A stretch of 64,000 nucleotides of DNA, from contig OZ316897.1 in NCBI GenBank assembly GCA_973895155.1, positions 1,736,001 to 1,800,000 of the forward strand. Direction: 5' to 3'. The translations under genes were made by a program, and so were the position numbers. Below, in pieces: positions 1 to 11,541 of the stretch. The notes beneath the pieces were generated by a model. It was given only the letters and a program-made list of their open reading frames with translations. It searched no databases and was not told the DNA's origin. Position 1 is the stretch's first letter. Every line of letters starts with the position of its first letter. The stretch comes from Marsupella aquatica. Taxonomy: Eukaryota; Marchantiophyta.

Positions 1-1040
1 CTCAAGCCGATTCCCGCAGGTTTCGTCCTTGGCGAGGCCGTTTCCGCGGTTTAGTGGCATGGGACGCTGCTAATCCTCTATTAACATTTTACACACATAT
101 ATTGGACAGATCCTTCATCGGGTCATGAGATACTTAGCCGTCCTATTCTAGTCCCTCCCTTGTGTTCCTTTCCTGGTCTTCCATTAGGTATGTTTGGATT
201 GCGCCGCCGGAATGATCCCCAATTGGCTTGGTTAAGCCGCTAAGACCTCTCTCAGCTCGACACATCCAACTCTCACTCCCCTGCTTACTTCTATTCCTCT
301 ATTAGTTGATGTGGGCACTCTTCACACAAGTTAATGCGACACACAAATAGCAAAATGACTCATTCTGACTGAGTTATACCATGCACTTGCCATACAAACA
401 GTACATCTCATACACAAGCTCTGCAAACTAAGCCGTGAGGCCAACTCTATTAAGTTCTTAAGTATGAGGAAACATGAATATATACAAGGGTCACTGTATA
501 ACTAACCGAGAGCTTCTCTTACTACTTGATCCCAGCCCTGCTGGTGCAACTAAAAACTTGCTAATGAAGAGGCCCTGAACTCCCCGCAGCCCAGGTACTT
601 ATCCTGGTTGTGGATCCGCCTGATTCCTTGCAGCGTAAGCCTAATCTACCTACTGTAATCTACCTAAGTACAGCAAGGCAGGAGCACAAGTGTCGTCCAC
701 ACCCGTGGATCCGAAATCCCACTAATCTAAGTGTCAGGGCCGTCTCCTGATCCTGATCCTAAGTCTAAATCTAAGATCAGCGCCCGCCCTGCCCACTCAC
801 GCCTCCTACCTCCACGTCCGCCCTCCCTAAAAGGGACGGCGCCCTTACACCGTCATGACACTGGTGGCTGGTCCTCAATGGACGCCCCCAACGCTTCCTC
901 CGCAGCCACTGCCGTTGGTCCGTCCTCTGACAGATTACCTGCCCTTGACCGAGTCAACTCTTCATCGGCCTGACTGGGTCCACCACTAGAAGAAAACGTC
1001 CCCTTTTGAGACCCTATGCTTTGTGACTTTAGGGAGACTT
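1..1040. mobile_element. Decayed LTR-type sequence, family A copy 1 (cut by window edge)
   Basis: No intact gene. The stretch matches 16.95-17.76 kb in patches that keep their order: a GGTATGTTT..CGCC..GGAATG motif at 188-213 (17148-17173 in the other copy), then CTRCAAACTA..GAGGCCAACTC near 423-450, CCGAGAGCT near 508, and CAGGTNNTTATCCT near 593. A third, inverted copy of the first motif is near 20270. Ordered patches of non-coding similarity suggest old LTRs of one family. The small ORFs at 731-1044 have no recognisable domain. The left limit lies outside the window. The LTR assignment is inference; similarity to the second copy is seen directly. Confidence 0.45.
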
Positions 1041-2539
1041 TCAAAAATACATGACTCCAAGTTTAGGGGAGTCATTGTTGTTACATTTTATCAACTGATT
1101 TTTGGGGGATATTTGTGAAAGTCATTCCTACAACTTCTGATAAAGTAGCAATTGTAACACGAGTAGGGCAGTCATATGTAAGTTGAATAAGCTACTCTCC
1201 ATTACGGCATTCTGAAATAGAGTGCAAGAAGGATTACATGCACTCTAGACATCACGGAATGTTCCATTTACAACCATTGACTTGCGGAGTCGGGAGCACT
1301 AGGTGCACATAGAAGGAATGGGGGTTTAGGGTTGCAGAACTAGTTAAATGTCTTCATGTCAAGAGCATTGTAGTTATCCTAGCCTAATTAAACGTGCATG
1401 GGAGTACTTGCCTCTATAATAGTAAGTCTTATGCTGCTCAATGGATTCCTTAGAGTTCATGGGCAACTTTGACAAGAATATTGGGGTGATATCATTTTCA
1501 ATTCAGGGCTAAAGTAGTGTCCGGCCCCCATTCTTTGTCCACCCTCCCTAAGTGGCATGTGTAAGGGTTAATTTATAGTTGCGTTCTAAGAGGTTACAGT
1601 TGCGTTCATTTAATCTTTGCTCACAAAGTGTCGTGTCCAATTTGCTTTAGGGTACTAACATGTGTATCAACGGCTCATGTCAACGCAAAGTGGTCGAGGC
1701 TCATTGGGTTTGGTTCACTAAGTGTCACTAAGTGTTAAGGTATGCTTTGTGCGTGAGTGTGCCTTTGGACACGAGTTTAGGGTGCGCGGGTTTTGTTTAG
1801 GGTTTAAACACGCCAGCAGAGTGCAAAGTTCAGTTCAATGTGCGTGGGAACTCGGAGGTTTTTGTTTCAGAAAAACTCACTTGTCCATTACGGGGACATT
1901 CGTCGTGCCTGAAGGTCGTCACATTGTGCGCGGTCTCACGAAGTGGGGAGTGTGCTTCGCGATCGGGGCAGTTCCTTCGCGTAGGGGAGTTTTGCGCTTG
2001 GAGCTTGAAGGTTTACCTTCAAAGCTCTAGAGCATTCAAGCTGAGAGGGCGACCGGCTTGCGGAGTGGAGAGGTGAGCTGCAATGGACGACGAGCTCTAG
2101 GACTGGGAGGAGCTGTGGGCGGGCAGGAGCTACAATTTGGGAGCTGCTCTGGCCGCCGGTCTGGCCGAGGAGCTACGAGCGGAGAGCAGCTGGAGTGGAG
2201 CTCGAGCGGAGTGGAGCTGGAGTGGAGTGCTTCTGTCACACACTGCTGAGGATTGCTACGTAGCTTCAGTTTGGGCGGCGGTGCGAGCAGAGGTGCTGAG
2301 AGCGGCTCAGGTGCCAAAGGAGGTGGTGCAAGCAGAGGTGCGAGCGGAGGTGCTGAGAGCGGCTCAGGTGCCAAAGGAGGTGTTGAGCGGATGTGCTAAG
2401 AGCGGAGGTGGTAAGAGAGGTGCTATTGGATCACTGAGAAGGCTGCAACCTCTCTATCTTATTCCTACTATCTGGCGGTTGCAGTTGGAAGGAGGGTCGA
2501 GTGGCAAACATTTTGTCAGTTGAGGACTTAGCTGTGGGT
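1041..2539. other. Gene-poor stretch with a GC-rich repeat patch
   Basis: No recognisable gene. The part from about 2040 to 2400 is GC-rich and purine-biased on the + strand (repeated GGAGCTGGAGTGGAG-like words), which keeps several overlapping frames open on both strands. Those ORFs are low-complexity and I do not call them genes. Confidence 0.4.
2281..2384. repeat. 57-bp tandem duplication
   Basis: Two adjacent copies, 2281-2337 and 2338-2384 (second incomplete), sharing the start GTGCGAGC(A/G)GAGGTGCTG and differing at very few positions. The 57-bp unit is a multiple of three, so it prolongs the open frames across it. This explains part of the proline/alanine-rich ORFs here. Confidence 0.85.
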
Positions 2540-2688
2540 TTGTCATTTCTTGGAGCCCAATCGCTTGCTGCTAAGACTACTGTTGCTGAATTGCAAGCTG
2601 CTTGATCATGAGCTACCTAGCTCCATTGTGAGTTGCCTCCCTATTCTCCTTGTTCTCCCTGTCTCCCCCTTGCTTGCAGTTACTATCG

Positions 2689-2765
2689 CCAGGAAGAATG
2701 TGTTTGGCCAAGATGCTAGATTGCGACTTGTCTTCTTGCTTCTAGCTCGTGTATATGCTGGCATC
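2689..2765. repeat. Dispersed ~75-bp direct repeat, copy 1
   Basis: This segment reappears at 3908-3980 in the same orientation. Both contain AATGTGTTTGGC(C/T)AAGATGCTAGATTG and then CTTCTTGCTTC..TCTCGTGTATAT. Copies differ by scattered substitutions. No coding potential is shared. Probably fragments of one dispersed repeat. Confidence 0.7.
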
Positions 2766-3907
2766 CGTGGGGGTTCCTCGAGTTTGAGTCTGCAGAGGAA
2801 GAGTCTATCATAGTCTAATTAAATGTGGGCCATATTACTCTGGTCAATGAATGAGTTCCCTGGAAATAGAACCTCTCTGATTATAGAGGTGCGATTTGGT
2901 CAGAATTTTTTCCCCTCTCATTGTATCCACTGATGCCAACTCACTTTCATCACCTCAATTCTGAACAATGAGTGTAGTCTCAGGCTCCATACTGCCTATA
3001 CTAAATGGTCTAGCTGCGATGTCCACCTCGGCTGAAGTGAGCTCTGACTTGGAGCCTTAACATTTGTGTTCTGTGGGGCTGATTAGAGTTGGTTCCGTCC
3101 AGAAGCTGCTCTACTGAAGTGATAGAGCTTCGGCTTGGAGGTGGATCTTCACTTTTTTGTGGGTTTGAGTGACTTATGTCTAGCTGGGCTTAGCTGAGTC
3201 AGTAATACATTCAAAAGAGGTGAGTATCCCAGACCAACATTTATTTACTCTTGACGACGCCAAACTAATGGCGCTTCAATTTGAACTTTCTAAGTCTGAC
3301 TGCTGACTCCGCTCCTTAAAACCTACCTTAATTATATTCATGTCTTTCTTTTGTGCATGCGCATAATGTCTTTCATTCAGTTTAACATTAAATGTGAGAC
3401 AGGGCTGCATCCAGCTCTTCTAGATGACAAGAAGGCATTGATCAGTTGCTTTTTGATCTTTCCTCACCAAACAAGAAATCTTTCTTACAAGAAACCTGTC
3501 TTACAAGAAATCCAGCCTGGCCGAGAAGCTGCAAGTGGGGAGGATGTCTGTAGAAATTTGTAAGGAGTGGTTTGTCTCACAATGCCATTGTTGATGAAAC
3601 CTTGCTTCTGCTGATGAAACCTTGCTTCTTCTTAATCCAATGCTTGCTGCCTTGTTACAACGTTTGTCTAGTTGACCGCTTCAGTGCCTATTCTTCATTT
3701 CCTGTTGTTCCATTTTTGGAAATTTATGCTTAAGGAACCTGGATTTCCTTCCCTGTCCCCATGCTATCTCCACTGCACCTTCCACTGCTAGCTATGTTGA
3801 TTCCTTCCACTGCTAGCTCTAGACAATGATGCAGTCCAAATGCTGGTCAGTCTCACTGGGGGTGCCGGTGCAGACACAACTCGCATTGTGTGATTGTAGT
3901 TTTGCTT

Positions 3908-3980
3908 TGTCGGGACGAATGTGTTTGGCTAAGATGCTAGATTGTGGCTTATCTTCTTGCTTCCATCTCGTGTATATTCA
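3908..3980. repeat. Dispersed ~75-bp direct repeat, copy 2
   Basis: Partner of the segment at 2689-2765, about 1.2 kb away and in the same orientation, with roughly 85 percent identity by eye. It lies inside an open frame (3826-4161) that has no recognisable domain and that I do not call a gene. Confidence 0.7.
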
Positions 3981-6541
3981 ATTAGTAGAAGTTGGGAACG
4001 AAGTGAAAATTGAATTTCCTTATATTAAGCATCTTGACCTAGAAACTCAATACATAAACTCCTGGAGTCCCTCGGGACATAAAATGAGCCAAATTGTTTC
4101 AAAATTGGGAACCTGCACCCGCACTACTCAAACAAATGTGTTGGGCTTGGTGGCCTTGTAAGTCGTCTTTAGCTTTTGCGATGGAGGTTGAATCTTGCGG
4201 TACGTCAAGGGGAACTTGATCTTTGAATCATGGAACTGCTTGGTACTTTCTCGCTTGCACAGAGAGACAGGGACTGTCGTAGTCTTGATGATCTGGATGC
4301 AAGGGAACCGAACTCTATGACAAGAAGCCATCTCATCATACATCTGCTGTGTGGTTGTTTAATGTGGTATCACGATATTTCTTGTACATGTTAGGATAAC
4401 CTGTACGACTCTGATACCTCACCCAGATACCAAAGTTCTTAATTGTGGTGGGCTTCTTTTCGAAGATCTGGTAGACACATTATTCAGCATTTGCTAACTT
4501 CGAAACTAGAAGGGTAACACATTAAACAACAGAGAAACTCACAACATCCTCCTTTGGTCCTTCAGAGTCTGTACTTTGATTATGAAGTTTGACTGAGTTT
4601 CTGTTTACTGAAAGAATGTGACTGTGTAAGAGTTCCGTTTGGCAGTGGATTGGTTGAAGCACTTCATGCTAGTGTGTTGTCCACAGCTCTTCAACCAGCT
4701 TTCGTCTTCCTTGTCTTTCACCACTTACGATGACATCAATTCAGCTAAGACCATAGAAGGTTCCAAAGCATCTAACTTGTAAAATCGCATTCTGTTACAT
4801 CAAGGACTAAGGTGTTGGGTGCCAAAGGAGACAGCACAACAAACACGCTGATCGAAAAGACTTCAGGACTGGGTTCAACAAGGTAGTGAAGGTACTTAGA
4901 GCCATAGTAAGTATGCATTCTGTATCTTTCTCTGTTGATGTGAGCTTGTGCATAATGGGAGTTGTAGTTGGCAAGAGTTCCAAATATGAATAGATCCAGA
5001 AGTATGTGATCATGTACTTGCTCTATAAAGTTCTGAAGATATAAGCATTTTCTGTTAGACCAGGCAACTTGGGAGTTGGTAAGTGTCACCTGCATCTGAG
5101 GGGCTACACCGGGGGCATCAGTGGAGGTTCACTTGCACAACACGACAACCAGTGAATTTTCTCTCTGCTGCAACCTACAAGGTGAGACTTTCGGTCTTTC
5201 TGGATGAAAAAACAGGATTTTAATACGATTGATATACATGTCCGTCGAGAATATGGGTTTATCACCAAGCTCTTTGTCTTAGGAAACTCATAAACTCATA
5301 ATCAAATATGTACTATGCACGTTTCATGCTATGTGTATACTATGACTTGTAGTTGGAACCAAGACAATGAGTGGGAACTGATTAGTTTAGGTGGTTGCTG
5401 TTGGCAAGGCAAGTCGACCTCCTGCTCACCTTGCTCATCAAAGGACGTGAACAGAGGACATCACAACGAAAGCAACACTTATGGTGAGGACCCGCAACGC
5501 TGAACATGTGCGACTTGCACGCAAGGCAGAGATGTTGCGCCTTGAGTATGTCAGACTTGGGATCCTTCCAGCCCAGTCTGCATGGTACTTTGAGTACCCT
5601 GTTGTTTCCAGGAACATCTACAGCCGGCCTCTACCTGCTTTAGTACCCTTCCCGACATCCTTGGTATTTGTGTCTCTTGTACATGACCCGCCACAAATTA
5701 GGTGCCAAGGGTGTGTACACAGTTGCCAATATGACTGTCCTGCCTGTAGGGCTTCTGGCCCAGAATTGGATGACCGTTCTCTTGGATGCCGATTTTTGCA
5801 CAGAGCACAATGTATCATCTGGAACCACTCGCCATCCTGCAGTGTGCCTGGTGATGTCACTTGTCCTGCCCTCCCAGACCCCACCACTGGTGACTTTGGT
5901 GTCTACACATGTTTGGATCACATGCTCTAGAGGACCACTTGTCACACCGCATGCACAGACCAGATACCATTGACCTATAGCTTAACACTCTCACTTCAAC
6001 ACAGAGGATATTTACTTAAAATTTTGATGTATGAGAAATTTTGGGTCCAGGGTTTAGGGTCAACAGTACATAACTTATCCTATTATGCCTGCACTAAGCA
6101 AAATATCCTAATTTAAGAGGCTAGCAAACTCGCATAAAAGTCTCTATTGAAAGACTGCTTTCATGACTGCTTTAACCTGGTGAACATTGCAACGTTCAAT
6201 GAATTAATGGGCCATGTGATAACCTGTAAAATGTGATTTATGCATCACTTATTTGTCTCAGCCACTATCATAGCCTATTTAGGATGTATAAATTTCAACC
6301 CTTATGACACTGCTTCATACCAATCCTCTTCGAAGAATGCATGTTTTACATGTCACGACTATTGTATGTCATTCAAATGCATGAAATGTTGTTGCAGATC
6401 TCCTTTGGTGAATCATAGCCACAAAATTGAGGTGTTGGTGGAGCAATTGTATTAGGGGATCAGGTTTGTGTGTGGGCTCAACATACCAAAAGTATGTCTG
6501 CTCTACATCCTTGTGTGGCCATTCCAATTTATTGCAGTAGC
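3981..6541. other. Intergenic stretch with unassigned ORFs
   Basis: Nothing here could be tied to a known family. The longest open frames are 4772-5095 (minus, 107 codons, ends with its own stop), 5481-5930 (plus, 149 codons) and 5668-5973 (plus, 101 codons). The last two overlap in different frames, so at most one can be real. The 5.3-6.0 kb part is less AT-rich than its surroundings and lies upstream of the PHD gene on the same strand. It could hold an upstream exon, but no splice junction I can see links the two. Confidence 0.3.
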
Positions 6542-6685
6542 AAATGCCTTTGTACCTTAAATGCTAAATATATTTTACTTTCTGTGCAGTCTGCTAAATT
6601 GTAGAGTCTATCTAAATGCCTTTGTACCTTAAATGCTAAATATATATTACTTTCTGTGCAGTCTGCTAAACTGTAGAGTCTATCT
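6542..6685. repeat. 72-bp tandem duplication carrying acceptor-like sites
   Basis: Two nearly identical 72-bp units, 6542-6613 and 6614-6685, end 11 bases before the ATG of the PHD gene. Each contains a pyrimidine-rich run ending TTTCTGTGCAG, which looks like a 3' splice site, so the unit duplicates a candidate acceptor. Differences between copies are one or two bases, implying a recent event. A further CAG lies just before the ATG (near 6692). Confidence 0.85.
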
Positions 6686-6696
6686 CATGCGCAGGC

Positions 6697-7377
6697 ATGG
6701 CACGACCTAAAATTCAAGCCAAAAAGCGTGTGACAGAGGTGAGAAACACAGGTGTACTTGGGGCAGATGCTACTAACTTCTCTGCAAGTCAGATTTTCCA
6801 GAAGCCAGCTCATTGTTGTGCCATTTGTGACGATGGTGGGGGCCTGGTCATTTGTGAGGGCCCTTGCATGAGGCATTTCCACCTCAACCCGGAGTCTGAC
6901 CTTGCTGCAGAAAACAACTGTCCAGGGGTGGGCCTCCCGTCAACACACCAGGGAGACTGGATGTGCACTGATTGTTTGGAGAAGCAGGCTAAGTGTGCAC
7001 AGTGTGGGAAGTTGGGGTCCTATGAGGGCTCTGTTGATGCCGCAGCAAATGTTAGGAAATGTCCAGACCGTTTTTGTGTGAGATTTTTCTGTTTTGAGTG
7101 TTTGCCTGCTCATGCCACAGCTTGCCCACTTCATAGGTGCAAGGCATGTGGTGAGCATGATCACGAGTACTGGACTGACATAGTCCACTGTGCTAGGTGT
7201 CCCACCATGTGGCACTATCATTGCCTGAAAGATCGTCAAGCAGAGGGTTATGCTTGTGATAGAGAAATCTATGATCACTTTGCACATGGTGTTGATCGAT
7301 GGATATTTTATTGTCATCGCCATGCCATTGATCCTACCTCGCGCACTCCTGTGAGAGATCACATATCTTGGCTGTGA
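6697..7377 (+). CDS. NSD/EDM2-type PHD-finger protein
   Basis: A 226-residue Cys/His-rich protein made of a tandem PHD array like that of NSD methyltransferases and plant EDM2. First finger: C41, C44, C53, C57, H62, then C90 and C93 with the usual Trp at 88. Second: C100, C103, C122, C127, C132, C135, ending near C143/H146. Third: C148, C151, C165, C168, H173, C176, closing with C206, H207 and H209. In the family such arrays read histone H3 methylation in the nucleus. No SET or methyltransferase domain follows; the frame stops at 226. The ATG at 6697 begins MARPKIQAKKR, a basic nuclear-type start, but the CAG before it could instead be a splice acceptor, making this the last exon of a longer gene. 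Either reading is possible; the domain call is firm. Confidence 0.75.
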   Translation: MARPKIQAKKRVTEVRNTGVLGADATNFSASQIFQKPAHCCAICDDGGGLVICEGPCMRHFHLNPESDLAAENNCPGVGLPSTHQGDWMCTDCLEKQAKCAQCGKLGSYEGSVDAAANVRKCPDRFCVRFFCFECLPAHATACPLHRCKACGEHDHEYWTDIVHCARCPTMWHYHCLKDRQAEGYACDREIYDHFAHGVDRWIFYCHRHAIDPTSRTPVRDHISWL

Positions 7378-7989
7378 AGCTGAACATTGTACATGCACAG
7401 TGCACCTGATGTGGATGTACTATTTTTTGAGATTGCAGAGATTCCAATTTTGAAAAGGAGTTGGGTAGGCGAGTTTATATAGGCAGCACTTATCTTGTGC
7501 TCTGGCGTCAGTGGCTGGGTACATGCCTATAAAAACTTATCCTTACAAGCCTTCTTGGAAATATTTAGGCTGAGTGGTCATTTTCATAAACACTTTCATC
7601 AGACTGCTAAATTAAAACAGGACTTCTAAGTTGTAAGCGTATAAATTATCAGGCATGCAATTAATCAAATTGCCCTATAAGTTTGTCATTGAACGTATCC
7701 TCCTTTACAACAAAATATGTATGTGCCATGACAAGTTGGTTGCACTTCATTTCACCTTCGATATGGATTTTGTAGTATATATTCAAACAATGTCCTGCAT
7801 CCGTGCAGGTGCCTAGTACGTATTGTTCACATATCCCTTGTACCTATCAAAATCGGACCTGAGCACCAGTGGGCAAGATCAACTCAAAAAGTAGGAATTT
7901 TGTTGTCCTTGTATTGTCAGGTGAACCCATTCTTCCAAAATTCACTGTCATCATGTAGGGTGTGTGTACATGGAGCCTGGGAAACGTAG
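7378..7989. other. Intergenic stretch downstream of the PHD gene
   Basis: No gene seen. It presumably holds the 3' untranslated region of the PHD gene. It is AT-rich and ends in the decayed 3' side of the LINE fragment. The minus-strand ORF at 7847-8104 overlaps the LINE remnant and is part of its frameshifted continuation. Confidence 0.35.
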
Positions 7990-9700
7990 AAAGTGTGACC
8001 ACCCAGCAGTGTTTACAGGGGTCAGAGCCATTTTGGTCCATGGCCAGCATGGGTTGACCAAAGTGCATTGGCCAACTGTACAAAAACGATTCTCTGAGCT
8101 CCATGGCACTGTAGTCGTCCTAATGTGATGGGCTCCGTGAATCTCCCGTTAATGTGTACTTTAGATTTGGTCCGCATCACTAGACCCCTGACCAGCATTA
8201 TGATCTTGTCGTTGAATCCCATTGCTTGCATCACATCCCAGATGAATTCATGTGATACCCTGTCGTAAGCTTTCATGAAATCAAGCTTTAGGAAGATTAA
8301 TTGTCTCTGGCGGAGAGGTGCCAGCTCCTGAGCTATTTTGAAAGTCAGAAGATTGTCCATGATGTCTCTTCCTTGTAGGAATCCAGCTTGCTGTGGGTCC
8401 ACAATTCTACCTGCAACCTGCTTGATTCTGTTTGCTAAGATCTTAGCAACGATCTTCTCAGTCAAGGTTAACATTGTGAGGGGTCGCCAGTTGAGTAGTT
8501 CCATCGTCTCTTGGTTTTTGGGGATGAGTTTGATCACTCCCGCCAACGCTTTCACTGTCATCTGTCCATCCGCCCAGAAGGCTTGGATCATGTTATGGCA
8601 GGAGGGACCCATGTAGGACCAGCACTTAAGAAGCACCTCGATGGTTACCCCGTCAATGCCGGGGGATTTTTCCTTTGGCATCCCTACGACCACTTTGTTG
8701 ACTTCTGCTTCAGTCAGAGCCCGTCCCATAGATGCATTTTCAGCTTCGGTAACCTTCGTTGTGATGAGGTCCAAAGCTCTTTTCTTTTATGGGGAGTGCA
8801 ACTCCATCTGCCTGTCCTCCCGGTACAGTTCCTCGTAGAATGTGAAGATCTCCTTGAGTATCTCGTCTTCGTTCTCTATGATTTCTCTTGAGGCAAGCTT
8901 TAGCGCCTGGATGCTCTCGCGTGCCTGTTTTGCTTTAAGTTGATTAAAGAAGTACTTTGTGGGTGCTTCCCCTAGCTGCAGCCACCTGATTCTACTTTTC
9001 CTTCGTGTCTTAATTGCGTCGTTGCGCTCCCCCTCTCGGACTCGGTCCTCCATTTTATGCAGCTCTGCAATTTTTTCAATGGTAGGATGTTCGCCGACTT
9101 CTGTTCTAAGTCTTTGTAGGGTATCTGCCATTTGCCAAGAGTTCCATTGTGTGCCACGTTGCTTCTTCACCGCTTGAAGATAGCGTTTAATTGCTGCCCA
9201 GGCTAGGTCCCAGTTGACCCTAGCGTCCCTATTTCTTGATGGTGTGTGTGCCAGAGTTTTTCAATTCCTTCCTCAATTTCAGGGGAGTCAATCAGGTTAT
9301 CATCCATCTTGAAGTAAGATGATTTGCGTTGTCCCGGGTGTGTTTTCACCTTGAGCACCATAGAACAGGTTACTGGAATGTGATCAGACAAAGTTTGTTT
9401 GCCGTCGTGTGTCACGGATTTGATGTAAGCGCACCAGTCGTTTTGTGCACTGCTGTAAATTCTATCAAGTCTTGACTGGTCAAATCTATCCATTCTACTG
9501 GCTTGCCGTGTGTAATGGGGACCTGATCTGGAACCTGCGCATAGATAGTTATCGACTAAGTTGAAGTGATCAACCAATTTGTTCCATGCCCTGCTTTCTG
9601 CTCCATGTATCAGAGTGCTCGTTCCTGCTGCATCATCCCATAGATCAACCATGTTCAGGTCACCACAAAGAATCCATGACACCCAAATTACCGTTAGAAG
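7990..9700 (-). mobile_element. LINE (L1-type) fragment, endonuclease and reverse transcriptase remnants
   Basis: Minus strand. The 9203-9706 frame holds the C-terminal half of an APE-type endonuclease, with CGDLNMV near the start, then DRIY and SDHIPV. After a frameshift, 9170-8790 is the linker, with an in-frame TAA at 8787-8789. The same frame then runs on as reverse transcriptase to about 8140, with KEKSPGIDG, NWRPLTMLTLTEKI and motif A (FLKLDFMKAYDRV). Beyond this the frame shifts again and the catalytic YADD block is not recognisable. The fragment is cut at both ends. Its 5' end abuts retrotransposon gag-pol sequence at about 9700, a junction inside another element. It cannot be active. 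Confidence 0.85.
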
Positions 9701-10709
9701 TGACATTCACAAAAATCAGTTTTTCAGGATCCATTATCTTAACTTTAGGTATCTTCTCTCGCAACAACACCCTCTCTCCGTCAGGGACATCCCCTACAGG
9801 GACCTTGTCAGCTACTAAGGGTTAGGTTAGAGCGATACTTACCTTAATGCTCTTTTGCCCTCCACCATCTCCGTTTGGCTTGCCACTTTTCGTGGAACAA
9901 TCCTTACTTTGATGGCCCATGGCGCCACATGTGAAGCACGAACCTTCAGCCCGCCTTTGCTCCATGGTCGCCTGCTTCTTTGCTTTCTGTGCCGATGAGG
10001 CTCCTTTCTTAAAGTTGCCAGCCTTTCAGTTTCGCTTAGCTTCTCCATTCTGGGGCTGGGGCTCCGAACCATCGGCCCCCGCCCCCTCGGGCTGCTTCCG
10101 CTTATTCCCGGGACCTTTTGCTTTCCCAGCTTCCCCCTCGGATCCCTTGCCACCCACCTTCGCCAAGTCCGGTCGGTTATTCACCAATGTAGTGGACTTG
10201 TCGAAGGTGTCAAAAAGCGTTTTGAACTCATGACGCTTTTCTTGCAACTTTTCCCTGAGCAGCGGTGGGAGCTTCACGATAAAGTTATGAAGCTGTGTAT
10301 GTAGGGTCTCTTGTCCCGCCGGGATACATGCCAACTGATTCTGGTAATAAGTGATGAACTTTTGGATATCACCCCTGAAACTCATCTCCGTTACGCATTT
10401 CTGAGCATGCCGCTCCGGGTACTTAGTGGTGACATGAGCACGGAGACCCTCAACCAGGTTTTCCCAAGTTAACGGCAAGGAGGAGTCTTCTCGCAACTTC
10501 TTCCATGACTTGTACCAAGTCAAGGCATAGTCCTTCAGGTAAGGAGCGGCTGCGGTAGCCCAAGTGGAACGCTCAATGCACGCTTGGAGATGAATCTCCA
10601 TTGTGGAGAGCCAACTCAGGAACTTTTGTCCACTTTTCTTGTAGGCCCCGTCATAAGTTGGAGGAGTCGATAGCTGGTTCACTTGGAACATACTCCGTCC
10701 AACTACCAT
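9700..10709 (-). pseudogene. Retrotransposon gag core with CCHC zinc knuckle, broken by stops
   Basis: The open part (10709-10026) encodes 227 residues of a retrotransposon gag type: a Trp/Tyr-rich capsid region (SWLSTMEIHLQA, ALTWYKSW) then a Lys/Pro-rich basic tail. A TGA at 10026-10028 ends it, but the same frame continues. A perfect CX2CX4HX4C knuckle (CFTCGAMGHQSKDC) follows from 9938, and after a TAA at 9822-9824 the frame stays open to about 9670. Both stops are one C-to-T change from CGA and CAA. Gag packages the element RNA in cytoplasmic particles. The last ~45 residues before the LINE junction may be the start of the protease region but show no catalytic motif. Confidence 0.75.
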
Positions 10710-11398
10710 TCCCCCTCGGGACGTGACGCACTCTGACTACCCAGACTAAGTAAGTACTTAATCTGGGCCCCCTTGTTGTGTTCCAACTGCTCATAGATGA
10801 GTCGTTGGTCTTGAGTGAATGGACCCAGACCGTCGGCGGCGGCTGGGCCCTTGCGGGTTGTATGAGGATGGTCCTCCAACCATCTTTCCTTTGCGGGCCG
10901 CCTGTCCTTAGGTTCTCTTGTGGATTTTGGTGACACTCCCCGCGTCTTGCGAGCACCATGACCTCCCGGGACTGAGGTATCACCCGCATCATCCTGGTTC
11001 TGCTTGGTCAAATTATCCACGATGACGTCCGGCTCGACATCATCCTCTAGTTCCGCATTCAACCCTCTCAAGGCTGGGATCAGTTCCTCCTCCAGGTCCT
11101 GACCCTCTTCCTCTATCTCAGCTTCAGCGTCATCATCGCTTGCAGTTGCGTTGGAGTCATCATCATCCGACCCATCCTCTGAAGGATCAGCCGCCTCCTT
11201 TCCTTTAAGTTGACGGCGCTTTGCACTTGACTTATTTGCCATAGCGGTCGACGGTTTGGCCGTTGCGTCTTCTTCATCCTGCTTGTAATATTCGTCTAGG
11301 GAAGCCGACCCGTCCTCCTTCTGTTCATCATGAACTTGGGCTCTCCCCTTGGTGGGGGGAGCCTGCTTGCCACTCTTTGCACAAGTGTTTTTTGCCAT
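10703..11398 (-). pseudogene. Acidic N-terminal region of the gag polyprotein
   Basis: Starting at the ATG at 11398 (MAKNTCAKSGKQ), the frame runs through a long Asp/Glu/Ser-rich low-complexity stretch and stops at 10703, six bases inside the start of the gag core frame. The two frames differ by one base shift, so a single indel near 10705 would join them. The frame stays open upstream to 11464, but the ATG at 11398 is closer in character to a gag start and lies 132 bases after the primer-binding site. No fold recognised beyond the acidic linker; its place upstream of the gag core on the same strand is the evidence for its origin. Confidence 0.6.
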
Positions 11399-11529
11399 GT
11401 TCCCAGCAACCAAATCTGCCCGCAGTCGACCCGCCGGGCATGTTGAAGCACTAAGTCCCCGCAAAAATCCGTTAAGATTTTTGGATTCCGACTTAGCACA
11501 ACCCCGGCCCGGTGTCTATGCCAGCAATC

Positions 11530-11541
11530 GCTCTGATACCA
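11530..11541 (-). promoter_or_regulatory. Primer-binding site for initiator tRNA-Met
   Basis: On the minus strand this reads TGGTATCAGAGC, complementary to the 3' end of plant initiator Met tRNA. It is the usual minus-strand primer site of plant LTR retrotransposons. It lies between the GC-rich LTR and gag, fixing the element's orientation. Bases after the first twelve do not continue the match. Confidence 0.85.

Noticed and set aside
2036-2374. 112-codon Pro/Ala/Leu-rich minus-strand ORF
   Set aside because: Produced by the 57-bp duplication and GC-rich low-complexity sequence; repeated LAPPPLAPEPLSAP is the repeat read in one frame.
4772-5095. 107-codon minus-strand ORF as a gene
   Set aside because: No family resemblance, no supporting splice sites or codon bias, in an AT-rich repeat-bearing region.
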